Source: DASVCN01 sp040905665
Lineage (GTDB): Bacteria > Deinococcota > Deinococci > Deinococcales > Trueperaceae
Length of the DNA: 64,000 nt
Reading direction: 5' to 3'
Assembly (NCBI GenBank): GCA_040905665.1
Contig: JBBDRD010000025.1
Coordinates: forward strand, 1 to 64,000
Positions 25,015 through 33,902 of the stretch are shown in pieces; the stretch's first letter is position 1, and the number at the start of each line of letters is the position of its first letter. Both the position numbers and the translations under genes were made by a program. The notes beneath the pieces are model-generated. The model did not search any database. It was not told where the DNA came from and saw nothing but the letters and a program-made list of their open reading frames with translations.

Positions 25015-25605
25015 ATGAAAGACGACACCAAGGATCGGGCCAACCGGACGCTCGACGAAGTCCACCGCACCGAGCCCGATCCATTCACCGACCGTCAAAA
25101 CCTGGAACCCGCACCGGTGGATTCTGGGCCAGAGGACGAACTCGCCCAGATCGACAGAGATACCGACTCTCTCGATGAGGGCGGCGGATTCAACGACGGC
25201 GCCCCCGACATAGGGGCCGCCGACCCCGATTTTGACGACCAGGCGGCCGCCGGCCGCTCACGCAGCGATATCCAGGAGTACGCCCGGAGGGACACCAGCG
25301 ATGCCCCCGCCGATGATGAGGCTCCGCGCAATCACGATGACAACGATCCCTGGGGAGATGGGATCCACGACACGCCCCTTACCAAGAGGTATGAAGACAT
25401 GGCCGATCGCGACGAGCTGGCACGACGACTGGAGGACCTGGTGGCCGACGCCTATGACTGGTTGGGCCGCGCCGAGGACGACGACGCCCAGGAAATCTAC
25501 GACACCCTGGTGAACGTCTCCGAGAGGCTGGGCAACCCCTCCGAGGAAACGACCCGTACCGAGGGGATAGATCCTCCTCAGGAGCGGGATGAGGCCGACG
25601 CCTGA
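25015..25605 (+). CDS. Acidic, probably disordered protein of unknown function
   Basis: The 196-residue protein has a clear GAGGAGGG ribosome site. It is rich in Asp, Glu and Ala and poor in hydrophobics through residue 120, with runs such as DEAPRNHDDNDPWGDG, then a short amphipathic helical stretch (RDELARRLEDLVADAYDWLG, about 138-157) and an acidic tail. No signal peptide, membrane segment or known domain is seen. It stands alone between xylB and holA. It may be a stress-related or hydration-buffering protein, but this is only suggested by composition. Confidence 0.7.
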   Translation: MKDDTKDRANRTLDEVHRTEPDPFTDRQNLEPAPVDSGPEDELAQIDRDTDSLDEGGGFNDGAPDIGAADPDFDDQAAAGRSRSDIQEYARRDTSDAPADDEAPRNHDDNDPWGDGIHDTPLTKRYEDMADRDELARRLEDLVADAYDWLGRAEDDDAQEIYDTLVNVSERLGNPSEETTRTEGIDPPQERDEADA

Positions 25606-25676
25606 TTGACGGTTGCTCGCAGTGGCACCAGGCAATTCAGTTGCTCGAAAGCGAACCGGATCCACATCTTCGGCCG

Positions 25677-26615
25677 CTAGGAGCCGGCGAACAGCTCGCA
25701 AAGCTTCAGGGTGAGCGCTTCTAGCGCGAAGTGCTCACCGCGACCGCTTTTCATGGCGCGGTCGGCGTCCAGGAGGGCAGAGAGCACCGAGCGAAGCCGG
25801 CGTTCGTCGAGCCGAGTTGCTATGCCAAGCGTCTTCTTGGCGACGAACGGCTTTACCCCCAGTTCACGTGCGACCTCCCCCTCACCTACTCGGGGGCGCG
25901 TCTCCCGCATGGCGACACAGCGGGCCACCACGCCGTACTGCCAGTTGAGTGCTGCAAGGACTCTCGCGGGCGCCTCCCCCTGGCTGGTCAGTGAGTCGCA
26001 GATTTCGAGCGCACGGGCGGCCGACCCTCGTGAGATAGCGTCGATCAGGTCGAAAGCGCCGCGAGCCGCCAGACGGCCGGCGATCTCCCTTACGCGCCCA
26101 TCGCTGAGCTGTTCGTCCAGCACCTGCAGCTTGTTGATCTCGGAGGTGATGCCGGGCAAGTCCTCGCCGAACAGGTCGACGAGCGTCTCGGGCACGTCCC
26201 GGTCGAAGCGAACGCCAACCTCTTGCAGCTCGGTTCGCACCCACTGGAGGAGCGCCCCGAAGCGCGGCGTAGGCAGGTGCTGATGCACGCCCAGTTGCCG
26301 GTAGCGCTTCTGGCGGGGTGCGCTGGCAGTTTGATCGAGTACTGCGACGACTGTTTCCGGAGGGATGGCCGCAAGCGCCTCGATCGTGTCACTGCGCGGC
26401 TTCACGCCCGCCTTGCCCGAAAACGCCAGGTCGAAGTCGAGCAACAGTCCCACGCGTCCAAACAGGCCGCCCTGTGAACCCTGGCGCACGACCGTCTCGG
26501 GGTCCAGGCCCTCGCCTAGCTCGTGTACCTCGTCGGCGCGCAACCCCTGCTCTCGTAAGGCGCGACGGGCAGCACGGGCCACCAAGAATGGGTCGCCACT
26601 GAAGGAGAGGATCAC
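25677..26615 (-). CDS. holA: DNA polymerase III subunit delta (clamp-loader)
   Basis: The delta subunit opens the sliding clamp as part of the clamp-loader complex. The 312-residue protein has the typical N-terminal divergent AAA fold (MILSFSGDPFLVARAARRAL), central LFGEDLPGITSEINKLQVL and a C-terminal collar domain (ALLDADRAMKSGRGEHFALEALTLKLC). Sequence is weakly conserved in this family, so the call rests on overall pattern and length. The start codon is GTG. It forms a single-gene unit. Confidence 0.85.
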   Translation of the reverse strand: MILSFSGDPFLVARAARRALREQGLRADEVHELGEGLDPETVVRQGSQGGLFGRVGLLLDFDLAFSGKAGVKPRSDTIEALAAIPPETVVAVLDQTASAPRQKRYRQLGVHQHLPTPRFGALLQWVRTELQEVGVRFDRDVPETLVDLFGEDLPGITSEINKLQVLDEQLSDGRVREIAGRLAARGAFDLIDAISRGSAARALEICDSLTSQGEAPARVLAALNWQYGVVARCVAMRETRPRVGEGEVARELGVKPFVAKKTLGIATRLDERRLRSVLSALLDADRAMKSGRGEHFALEALTLKLCELFAGS

Positions 26616-26713
26616 ATCAACTCGAACTAGCTACTGGAGGCTGTGGGCCGCATCAGCCACATGTTGACTTGAGCACGCGTTAGCCCGCACCAGTGCATCA
26701 CGATCGAAGCCAA

Positions 26714-27502
26714 TTAGCTGGGAACCGGCTGGAGCGCGGCAAGCATGGCCTCGGCGGTCGGAAAACGGGAATCCGGATCGCGCTGGAGCGCTTTGTGTAC
26801 GACCTCATGGAGGCCGCCGGGCAGCTGGGGCAGAGGCGCAAGTTTCACCGTTTCATCGCCGACGAGGAAGCGCAGCACTTGACCCCCGAAGGGTGGAGAA
26901 CCGCTGAGCATATGGTAGAGGACAGCGCCTACGGCGTAAATATCGCTACGTCGGTCTGTTCGCACACCCTGGAACTGCTCAGGCGCCATGTAGCTCGGCG
27001 TTCCGAGCATCGTCTGCTCCCCGGTGATATTGGTAAGCCCGAGATCCTTGGCGAACCCGAAATCGGTAAGCAGGCAGCGTTCACCCTTGACGAGGATATT
27101 CGCCGGTTTCACATCGAAGTGGATGACTCCCTGGGAGTGTGCGTATTCGAGGGCACTCAGGACGTCGTGAGCTACCCGGAGGCTCCTGCCCAAGGACAAT
27201 GAACCCTCTTCGAGAGCCTCGGCTACGCTTACACCGGGGCAGTAGGAGTAGATGAGCGCGCCGTCGTGAGAACCGAGCAGGGGGACTATGTTCGGATGGT
27301 CGAGCCTATGGACCACCTCGGCCTCGCGCTCGAGCCGAGCGGCGAGTACCGGTGAAACGCTTTGGAGACGTTTGACGACAACCAACTGACCGCGCCAGCG
27401 TGCCAATTCCACGCGCATCGGTCCTTGGGCTGACAGGACGCGTACCGGTGTCAGCATTGAGAACAATCTAACATAGTGCGGCACTTGCGCCGAGCTTGCC
27501 AT
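26714..27502 (-). CDS. Small protein kinase (Hanks type, non-RD) coupled to comEC
   Basis: The 262-residue protein is a kinase domain only, with no membrane segment or sensor domain. It has the ATP-site Lys in VVVKRLQS, catalytic loop VIHFDVKPANIL, DFG in LTDFGFAKD and APE in SYMAPEQF. The usual HRD is HFD, so it is a non-RD kinase, often not controlled by activation-loop phosphorylation. Its ATG overlaps the comEC TAA by 1 nt (TAATG), tying it to the competence operon. An internal ATG at 27457 preceded by TAGATT is an alternative start that would give its own leaderless transcript. Targets are unknown. Confidence 0.88.
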   Translation of the reverse strand: MASSAQVPHYVRLFSMLTPVRVLSAQGPMRVELARWRGQLVVVKRLQSVSPVLAARLEREAEVVHRLDHPNIVPLLGSHDGALIYSYCPGVSVAEALEEGSLSLGRSLRVAHDVLSALEYAHSQGVIHFDVKPANILVKGERCLLTDFGFAKDLGLTNITGEQTMLGTPSYMAPEQFQGVRTDRRSDIYAVGAVLYHMLSGSPPFGGQVLRFLVGDETVKLAPLPQLPGGLHEVVHKALQRDPDSRFPTAEAMLAALQPVPS

Positions 27503-29748
27503 TAGGGTCCCAACGGAAGGCGGACCGCTCCCTCCTCCCGGGTAACGTGTACTCGCGCGCCGATCGACTCGATCCGGTCGAGCACGCTCGCGCTGGGATG
27601 CCCGTAGCCGTTCCGGCCCACCGAAATGATCACCTCTTTGGGCCTGGCGGCCCTCAACAGCTCCGTCGAGGTCGAGCTGCCGGAGCCGTGGTGCGGAGCT
27701 ATCAGGATGTCGACCTCGGGAGGTGTTAGGTCACGTTCCACAACCTCGGAGATATCACCCAGCAGAAGTGCTCGCGGCACACCAGAGAGGTACAGAGCCA
27801 GCGCCACGGAATCATCGTTACTCGCTCCATAACTGCGAGGCGGCGGATTGAGCACTTCGAGCACGGCCCGACCCAGCCCGAGGCGTTCACCGCGCAGTAG
27901 CGACCGAACCGGGACGTTCCGCGCTTCGGCTGCCTCCATCAGTTCGGCGAAGATGGGTCGCTCCAGCTCGGAGACCCCGACCGCAAGCAGCTGGACCGGA
28001 ATACCGCGGATAACCGAGACCAGTCCTTCTATGTGGTCGAGGTCGGCGTGAGTAGCGATCACCAGTTCTAGTTCGTCGATACCCAACGCCCGCAAGGCCG
28101 GGAGTACCGTCCCGGAGCCGGTGTCGTAGTCAGAAAATGGCGTGCCCCCGGCATCCACCAGCACCTCGATACGGCCAGGAAACCGAAGCAGAATGCTATC
28201 GCCCTGCCCAACATCGAGCGCGATGATTTCAGGGGTGGAGTGCGCGGCAGGAGTGGCGCTCGACAGGAGCATCGCCGTCGCCACCACAAGCAACGCCCTC
28301 CAAAGCTTGAGAGCGCCGTTGACCGCCAGCGCCAGTGCCGCCAACGCCAACAGGAAGTAGATGAATCCCACCGGCTCCACCTCGCCCCAGGTGAGAGCCG
28401 GCATGCCGGCGCCGACCCGCGCCATGTCCAACAGCAGCCCGGCCAATGGAGCGATGATGCTGTTGAGAAGGCCGGCGAGAGGCAGGGCCAGCAGGCCGAG
28501 CAGTCCCGCGATGAAGCCGAGCGGCACCAGCAGTGAGGCCAACGGCAGGGCCGCGATATTGACGAGCGGCGACAGCAGCGGGAGCGAGCCGAAGGAGCTG
28601 GCTACCAACGGCAGCGTGAGTCCCTGAGCAGCCACGCTGGTTAGGCCGGCCCCCAGAATGCTCACCCGCGGGTGCCACCAGGGGAGTGGAGGATCACCAC
28701 GTAGACGCTTGGCGAGCGGGAGGGCAAAGAGAAGTATTCCGGCAACCGCGCCGTAGGAGAGCTGTAGCGAGATATCGAAGAGCCACGACGGTCGGGCAAC
28801 GAGGGTGACCAGAGCTGCCACTCCCAGCGCCGGCCACGGTTCGATGCGGCCCGCACCCGCCCAAAGGGAAAGCAGGACGACGCCCACCATGATCGCTGCC
28901 CGCACTACGCTGGGACTGGCGCCAACGAGCACCATGTAACCGAAGTCGAGGGCCAGCAGGAGCGGGTAGCGCAGCACGCCCAACGGCGCCAGCAACCAGC
29001 CCGCCGCCGCCATCAGCAGTCCCACGTGGAGGCCCGATAAGGCCAGGACGTGCGCCAGCCCGGCGGCGGCGAAGTCGTCACGCAATTCGCCCAAATCATC
29101 ACGCACCCCTAGCGTCATCGCCTCCATGAGCGCGGCTGCATCGGGCGGAAGGCCCCTGGTGACGCCGGCGCTCAGTCGGTCGAGCGGTCCCGCGCGCGGC
29201 AAAACCGACAGCACCTCTTCGACCAGCACCTGTCCATGCACGCCCCTGCGCCGCAAGTACCCGTGATAGTCGAAACCGCCCGGGTTACGTCGTCCGGCTG
29301 CCTGCACAAGCGTGCCTCGCAATTCCACCCTGCCCGCGAGCAGTGAACCCGACGGGGCGATGGCGACGCGAGTTCCGGGCGGATCGTCGAGTGTGAGGAG
29401 GCGGCCGTCGCTGCTGCCACTGAGAACGGACTCATGCTCGCGCAGACCGGCCAGCGGATCGGGCAGCGAGTCCCACTGATGGAACCGCAGATAGCCGGTC
29501 GTCACGAAGAGCAGTGGCAGCAAAACGACCAGCAGTGCGCGCGCCGGCAATGCCCCTACCTCTCCATGAATGGCAGGGCGCAAAAGGAGGAAGCGAAGGG
29601 GCCAGACCGCGGGAAGCAGGAACAACAAACCCCAGCCAGGAACTTCGCCGGCACGCGCGACTATGCCGCAGGCCAGCCCGAGAGCCGCGGGCAGTGGCCA
29701 CGGATGGGCGGGTACCAGAACTACGCTCCTGGCGAACGGTCCACTCAC
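27502..29748 (-). CDS. comEC: ComEC/Rec2 DNA-uptake channel
   Basis: ComEC carries single-stranded DNA across the inner membrane during natural transformation. The 748-residue protein has N-terminal helices and an OB-like domain, a competence domain with AAGLAHVLALSGLHVGLLMAAAG, eight or more further membrane segments, and a C-terminal metallo-beta-lactamase-like domain with DVGQGDSILLRFPG and VIATHADLDHIEG. Both conserved halves are present, so it looks full-length. The ATG overlaps the comEA stop (ATGA). Confidence 0.95.
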   Translation of the reverse strand: MSGPFARSVVLVPAHPWPLPAALGLACGIVARAGEVPGWGLLFLLPAVWPLRFLLLRPAIHGEVGALPARALLVVLLPLLFVTTGYLRFHQWDSLPDPLAGLREHESVLSGSSDGRLLTLDDPPGTRVAIAPSGSLLAGRVELRGTLVQAAGRRNPGGFDYHGYLRRRGVHGQVLVEEVLSVLPRAGPLDRLSAGVTRGLPPDAAALMEAMTLGVRDDLGELRDDFAAAGLAHVLALSGLHVGLLMAAAGWLLAPLGVLRYPLLLALDFGYMVLVGASPSVVRAAIMVGVVLLSLWAGAGRIEPWPALGVAALVTLVARPSWLFDISLQLSYGAVAGILLFALPLAKRLRGDPPLPWWHPRVSILGAGLTSVAAQGLTLPLVASSFGSLPLLSPLVNIAALPLASLLVPLGFIAGLLGLLALPLAGLLNSIIAPLAGLLLDMARVGAGMPALTWGEVEPVGFIYFLLALAALALAVNGALKLWRALLVVATAMLLSSATPAAHSTPEIIALDVGQGDSILLRFPGRIEVLVDAGGTPFSDYDTGSGTVLPALRALGIDELELVIATHADLDHIEGLVSVIRGIPVQLLAVGVSELERPIFAELMEAAEARNVPVRSLLRGERLGLGRAVLEVLNPPPRSYGASNDDSVALALYLSGVPRALLLGDISEVVERDLTPPEVDILIAPHHGSGSSTSTELLRAARPKEVIISVGRNGYGHPSASVLDRIESIGARVHVTREEGAVRLPLGP

Positions 29749-30245
29749 AACCGTACATGCGCTCGCAGCCGCTCGAGCGTCTTCTCACCTATCCCCTTCA
29801 CGCGCAGCAGGTCCTCGAGTCGAGTGTAGGGCCGGCCGGCGATTATGCGGTCGGCCGTAACCGGTCCCACCCCAGGCAGGTCATCCAGCTCGCTGGTGGA
29901 GGCGGAGTTTATGCTGATGCGCGCTGCTCCGCCCTCGGCGGTCCGCAGGGGCACATGTACCCTGTCTCCTGGTCCCAGCGTGGCGGCGAGATCGACGAGA
30001 GTGGTTTCGGCTTGGGCGGTCATTCCTCCCGCCAGTTCGAGTGCGTCTACTACCCGAGAGCGAAAAGGTAGACGATACACGCCCGGTCGAGCCACGGCGC
30101 CGCCAACCGCCACACTGATGTCCGGCGCCTCGAATTCGATCGGCGCCGCGCGAACAACCATGCGGGGGAGCACGGCCAGGGCGCCGGTGACGACGCAGAG
30201 GCCGGCGAGAATCAGCGTGAGCAGTAGCTCCGTCCGCTGGGGCAT
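29745..30245 (-). CDS. comEA: ComEA-type DNA receptor
   Basis: ComEA binds incoming double-stranded DNA and delivers it to ComEC. The 166-residue protein has an N-terminal membrane anchor (residues 8-27), an SLBB-like region (ISVAVGGAVARPGVYRLPF) and a C-terminal double helix-hairpin-helix (INSASTSELDDLPGVGPVTA, then IIAGRPYTRLEDLLRVKGIG). It overlaps comEC by 4 nt. Together with the kinase these three genes form one operon. Confidence 0.93.
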   Translation of the reverse strand: MPQRTELLLTLILAGLCVVTGALAVLPRMVVRAAPIEFEAPDISVAVGGAVARPGVYRLPFRSRVVDALELAGGMTAQAETTLVDLAATLGPGDRVHVPLRTAEGGAARISINSASTSELDDLPGVGPVTADRIIAGRPYTRLEDLLRVKGIGEKTLERLRAHVRL

Positions 30246-30261
30246 GCCGAACCATAGCGAA

Positions 30262-30304
30262 GAGGCGGCCGGAGCGCGCCGTGAAGCGCGGTTTCGGCCG
30301 CCTC
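30262..30304. terminator. Strong inverted repeat between sodA and comEA
   Basis: GAGGCGGCCG (30262-30271) pairs perfectly with CGGCCGCCTC (30295-30304), and a GCGC pair lies inside the loop. It is placed to end the sodA transcript before comEA. A T-run is lacking. Confidence 0.5.
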
Positions 30305-30329
30305 GGTCTGGGTTCCGGACGAGCCGGTT

Positions 30330-30929
30330 CTACCTGGCCTGCTGAAACCTCTCCCCTACCTTGCCCCAGTCGACTACGTTCCAAAAGGCGCTTATGTACT
30401 CGGGCCGGCGGTTCTGGTACTTCAGGTAGTAGGCGTGTTCCCATACATCGAGGCCCAGCACCGGCTTGTCACCGGTCATGAGCGGGCTGTCCTGGTTTGC
30501 GCTGCTGTAGAGGTCCAGCTTGCCGTCACCCTTCACCACGAGCCAGGCCCAGCCCGAGCCGAAGCGGGTGGCGGCAGCGTCCTCGAACTTCTGCCGGAAA
30601 TCGGAGAACGAACCGAACGCCTCACGAATCGCCTCCGAAAGGGCGCCGCTGGGCTCTCCACCGCCGTTTGGGCCCATGATCTCCCAGAAGAGGTTGTGGT
30701 TGGCATAACCGCCGCCGTTGTTGCGTACGGCCGTGGGCAGTGACTCGGCGCCGCGCACGAGAATCTCTTCGATCGACTTTCCAGCCATATCGGTTCCCTC
30801 GACGGCGGCGTTGAGCTTGTCGGTATAGGCCTTGTGGTGCTTATCGTGATGGATCTCCATCGTCTGAGCGTCGATGTGCGGTTCTAGCGCATTGCTTGGG
30901 TACGGGAGATTGGGCAGCTGGAAAGCCAT
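30330..30929 (-). CDS. sodA: Superoxide dismutase (Mn/Fe type)
   Basis: SodA disproportionates superoxide to H2O2 and O2. The 199-residue protein has all four metal ligands: His in MEIHHDKHH, His in GYANHNLFWEIMGP, and Asp and His in LGLDVWEHAYY. GPNGGGEP and the residues around the third ligand favour the Mn form. It has an AAGGAGG ribosome site before the ATG. It stands alone, divergent from the DUF3105 gene. Confidence 0.96.
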   Translation of the reverse strand: MAFQLPNLPYPSNALEPHIDAQTMEIHHDKHHKAYTDKLNAAVEGTDMAGKSIEEILVRGAESLPTAVRNNGGGYANHNLFWEIMGPNGGGEPSGALSEAIREAFGSFSDFRQKFEDAAATRFGSGWAWLVVKGDGKLDLYSSANQDSPLMTGDKPVLGLDVWEHAYYLKYQNRRPEYISAFWNVVDWGKVGERFQQAR

Positions 30930-31061
30930 ATGTAATCCTCCTTGGCGTAATGCACGGGGTGAATGACCCGCTGAGAAATTTCAGTCTAACAAAGGTGATT
31001 TCTGCTGCTATTCTCCGGCCTACAAATCGTGGCCCAATATAGCGACCTGCTAGGCATCTGG

Positions 31062-31067
31062 TAGACT
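31062..31067 (+). promoter_or_regulatory. Leaderless -10 box of the DUF3105 gene
   Basis: TAGACT lies 5 nt before the ATG at 31073, with no ribosome site between. Confidence 0.4.
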
Positions 31068-31072
31068 TCCTC

Positions 31073-31630
31073 ATGGCGAAAACAAAGTCCAAAGGCGTCC
31101 GCGGCCACGGTAAGGGCAGTAGCAAGCGCCGGCGCCAGAACAACCTTCCCTGGATCCTGGGCATCGGCGGGGTAGCGGTCCTGATCGCGCTGCCGATAGT
31201 AGTGAATGCGGTACGACTTTCGGGATTGCCTGGTGAGGGATATCGAAGCCAAGGCAACCTCCACATCTCCCTGGGGACCGCGCACGTTCCCTACAACAGC
31301 AATCCGCCTACCTCTGGCCCACACACACCGAACCTCGCCAACTGGGGTTCATACGTCGAGATTCAGCCCGACGAGCGGCTGGTACACAACATGGAGGACG
31401 GCGGCGTCATTCTCTGGTATCTGGGCGGTACGCCCGAGGAGAACGAGGCGCACGTCGCCGCGCTCGAGGACGTTGCGCAGGGTTACCGCAGGGTGGTGAT
31501 CGCTCCCCGAGAGGAGATGCCCGCCACCTACGCCCTAACCGCTTGGCAGCGGCTGCAGCGCTTCGAGGAGATCGATCAGGAAGCGATGCGGGAGTTCATC
31601 GATGCCTTCGAAGGCGTCGACCACCACTAG
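31073..31630 (+). CDS. DUF3105 membrane-anchored protein
   Basis: The 185-residue protein starts with a very basic tail (KTKSKGVRGHGKGSSKRRR), one membrane helix (about 27-45) and an external domain with the family landmarks YNSNPPTSGPH, LVHNMEDGGVILWY and YALTAWQRL. Family function is not established; the conserved His-rich positions suggest metal binding. The zincin gene follows after 24 nt, so the two may be co-transcribed. Confidence 0.83.
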   Translation: MAKTKSKGVRGHGKGSSKRRRQNNLPWILGIGGVAVLIALPIVVNAVRLSGLPGEGYRSQGNLHISLGTAHVPYNSNPPTSGPHTPNLANWGSYVEIQPDERLVHNMEDGGVILWYLGGTPEENEAHVAALEDVAQGYRRVVIAPREEMPATYALTAWQRLQRFEEIDQEAMREFIDAFEGVDHH

Positions 31631-31654
31631 CACGTCGCTACGAGGCAAGAGGGC

Positions 31655-32092
31655 ATGACATACGACCAGTTTCGACGCGTCGTCGTGGAGATGGTCGACG
31701 AGATCCCAACGGAGTTCCTGGCCGGCCTGCAGGGTGTGCATGCGCTCGAGCATGAGCGGCCCGAGGAGGAGTACGAGGAGGTTTGGCGCCTGGGGGAGTA
31801 CCTCGATCCGGGCGCCGAGGATTTTTTGGGCGCCGGCGACGGCCTGGGGCGCCACATCGCCCTCTACTACGGCTCATTCGCGCGCATTGCCGAACTGGAC
31901 CCGGAGTTCGATTGGGAGGAGGAGATTTGGGAAACACTCACCCACGAGTTGCGCCATCATGTCGAGTCGCTGGCCGGCGACGCGTCGCTGGTGGAGGAGG
32001 ACATGCGCCAGGGAGCAAACTTTCCCCGGCGTGAAGAACGGGCTCGTGAAGAACGGAGTCGTGAAGAAAAGGCTCGTGAAGAAAAGGGCTGA
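31655..32092 (+). CDS. Small metallopeptidase-like (zincin) protein with repeat tail
   Basis: The 145-residue protein matches the bacterial possible-metalloprotease family with LTHELRHHVESLAGD (HExxH with a downstream Glu or Asp) near residue 97. The N-terminus MTYDQFRRVVVEMVDEIP is typical. Unlike relatives, it ends with a charged tail of four near-identical REERA-type pentapeptides, produced by a 15-bp tandem repeat at the DNA level. The catalytic activity of this family is unproven. Confidence 0.78.
   Translation: MTYDQFRRVVVEMVDEIPTEFLAGLQGVHALEHERPEEEYEEVWRLGEYLDPGAEDFLGAGDGLGRHIALYYGSFARIAELDPEFDWEEEIWETLTHELRHHVESLAGDASLVEEDMRQGANFPRREERAREERSREEKAREEKG
32031..32090 (+). repeat. 15-bp tandem repeat, four copies, inside a coding region
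   Basis: Units such as GTGAAGAACGGGCTC and GTGAAGAAAAGGCTC start at 32031, 32046, 32061 and 32076. They keep frame and encode REERA, REERS, REEKA and REEKG. The copy number could vary by slippage without breaking the frame. Confidence 0.9.
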
Positions 32093-32151
32093 ACTCCTCG
32101 CCAGTCAGCGAACATGTCGGGCGACGCGCCGGGGGTGTCATCTCCCTGCGT

Positions 32152-33027
32152 TCAGGTCGAACTGGTCGTTGGTTCCTCGAAGCGCTCGGGGACGGCCTGC
32201 CTGAAGCGCTGCCAGCCCTCCTCGTCGAGGACGGCTTTGAGGGTCGGGTCGCTCGACTCGATCCAGAGTAGGAACGGCGTGAGCAGCGAGCGTGCCAGCC
32301 GCAACTCCTCGAAGAAGATGTGGGCCGAGAGGCCACCCTCCTCGAGGTAACCGCTCTCTTCGAACGCGCGCAGCGACCGTTCGCGGTCGTAAGGCACCTT
32401 ACGGAACTCCGGCTGCCAGCCGTTTGTGGTGAGAGTGAGTAGCAGATACTGGGCCCGAGGATCACCGTTGAACGGGGCTCCCACTGCGCCGCTGTTAAGC
32501 ACCATGATATTGCCGTGCCGCCTGCGCATCGGTATGTGGGTATGCGAGCCCACCAACAGCTCCGCCCCATACTCACTGGCAATCTGTTCTATGTCTTCAT
32601 CGCTCAGGAGCCGACTGTAACCTTCCCGATAATGGCGTGGGCTGCCGTGGGCGATAAGCACCTGCGGTGCGTCGGGCAGTTCGGCCCTATAGGTCATCGG
32701 CAGTTCGCGTAGCCGGTTGATCCAGCCATCCCGCTCGAGCTGACGAGCACACCAGGCCGTCCCCTCCCAAAACGGGTCGCCGAACCAGGAGGTTGGCAGT
32801 CCGCCGTCGCGGTCGATCCACATGCGCAGGAGATCGTCGTGGTTACCCAGCAGTAGCGGCGCTTTGGTCTCGGCCAGGCGCTCGAGCACCGCTACATTTT
32901 GAGGCCCACGGTTGACCATGTCACCGTTGATCACGAGCTGCACGGCGCCCTGCTCCTGGGCGTCAACCAGCACCGCCTCCAATGCTGGGAGGTTGCCATG
33001 AACGTCGGCCAGAACAGCGATTTTCAC
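32152..33027 (-). CDS. Calcineurin-like metallophosphoesterase
   Basis: The 291-residue protein has the dimetal phosphoesterase motifs in order: LADVHGNLPALEAVL at residue 6, VINGDMVNRGP, LLLGNHDDLL, LIAHGSPRHY and LLVGSHTHIPM, then LNSGAVGAPFNGDPRAQYLL. It resembles bacterial DNA- or nucleotide-directed phosphodiesterases of the YfcE/apaH-like group. The GTG at 33027 is the only start consistent with the motif; longer readings run into aroE, whose stop is 22 nt upstream. Substrate unknown. Confidence 0.87.
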   Translation of the reverse strand: MKIAVLADVHGNLPALEAVLVDAQEQGAVQLVINGDMVNRGPQNVAVLERLAETKAPLLLGNHDDLLRMWIDRDGGLPTSWFGDPFWEGTAWCARQLERDGWINRLRELPMTYRAELPDAPQVLIAHGSPRHYREGYSRLLSDEDIEQIASEYGAELLVGSHTHIPMRRRHGNIMVLNSGAVGAPFNGDPRAQYLLLTLTTNGWQPEFRKVPYDRERSLRAFEESGYLEEGGLSAHIFFEELRLARSLLTPFLLWIESSDPTLKAVLDEEGWQRFRQAVPERFEEPTTSST

Positions 33028-33049
33028 GGACCTTGCACCTGCATTCGAA

Positions 33050-33889
33050 TCAGCCCGCCAGCATCTGCTCGGCGGCCCGGCGCATCTGCTCGGCAGGCGC
33101 ATCACGACCCGTCCACATCGAAAACGAGTTGGCCCCCTGGTACACGAGCATCGGCAGTCCGTTCTGAGTTTGCAAACCGGCCGCCTGCGCCTCTCGTAGT
33201 AACCGCGTTTTGGCCGGCCGGTATACCAGATCGACGACCGCTCCGCTGCGAGGCAGCGAACTCGCCTCGAAAGGGGTTTCATCGACTTGCACGCCCTCGC
33301 GCATCATTCCAACAGAAGTGGCGTTCACCACGAGTTGCGCCTCGGGTCCGCAGTCGCTCAGCTCATCGGCCGCTACGACCCGCACCTCGCCGAACCTGGC
33401 GAAATCGTCCCGCAGACCCTGGGCGCGTTCGACTCCGCGGTTATAAAGCACCAGCTCTCCCACTCCGGCGAGCAGCAGGGCATACGATACGGCTCTTCCC
33501 GCGCCGCCCGCCCCCAGTACGAGCACCCGCCGCCCCTGAATGTCGAGGCGCAGGTCGGCGAGCGCTTGCAGGAAGCCCGAGACGTCGGTGGTATGTCCCT
33601 CGAGCGAGTCGCCTCGTCGGACGATGGTATTCACGGCGCCCACCGCTCGCGCCTCGGCGCTAACCGAGTCGAGCAGGGCCATAACACTTTCCTTGTGGGG
33701 AATCGTCACGTTGGCGCCCAGAGCATCGGACTGTCGTAGTCCAGTGACAGCCTCGGCAAGCCCCTCGGGCGACACTTCACGAGCCGTGTAGCGTGCCTCG
33801 ATCCCCATGAACTCGAAGGCGGCGTTGTGCATGGCCGGGCTCAGGCTGTGCCAGGCGGGGTAGGCGAAGAGTTCGACTCGCTTCATCAT
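33050..33889 (-). CDS. aroE: Shikimate dehydrogenase
   Basis: AroE reduces 3-dehydroshikimate to shikimate with NADPH in aromatic amino acid synthesis. The 279-residue protein has the substrate site HSLSPAMHNAAF, ANVTIPHKES with the catalytic Lys, the NADP loop LVLGAGGAGRAV, VNATSVGM and LPMLVYQGANSF. It lies 13 nt after the threonine aldolase gene in the same direction. Confidence 0.95.
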   Translation of the reverse strand: MMKRVELFAYPAWHSLSPAMHNAAFEFMGIEARYTAREVSPEGLAEAVTGLRQSDALGANVTIPHKESVMALLDSVSAEARAVGAVNTIVRRGDSLEGHTTDVSGFLQALADLRLDIQGRRVLVLGAGGAGRAVSYALLLAGVGELVLYNRGVERAQGLRDDFARFGEVRVVAADELSDCGPEAQLVVNATSVGMMREGVQVDETPFEASSLPRSGAVVDLVYRPAKTRLLREAQAAGLQTQNGLPMLVYQGANSFSMWTGRDAPAEQMRRAAEQMLAG

Positions 33890-33902
33890 CCGCTCGCCGG
33901 CC

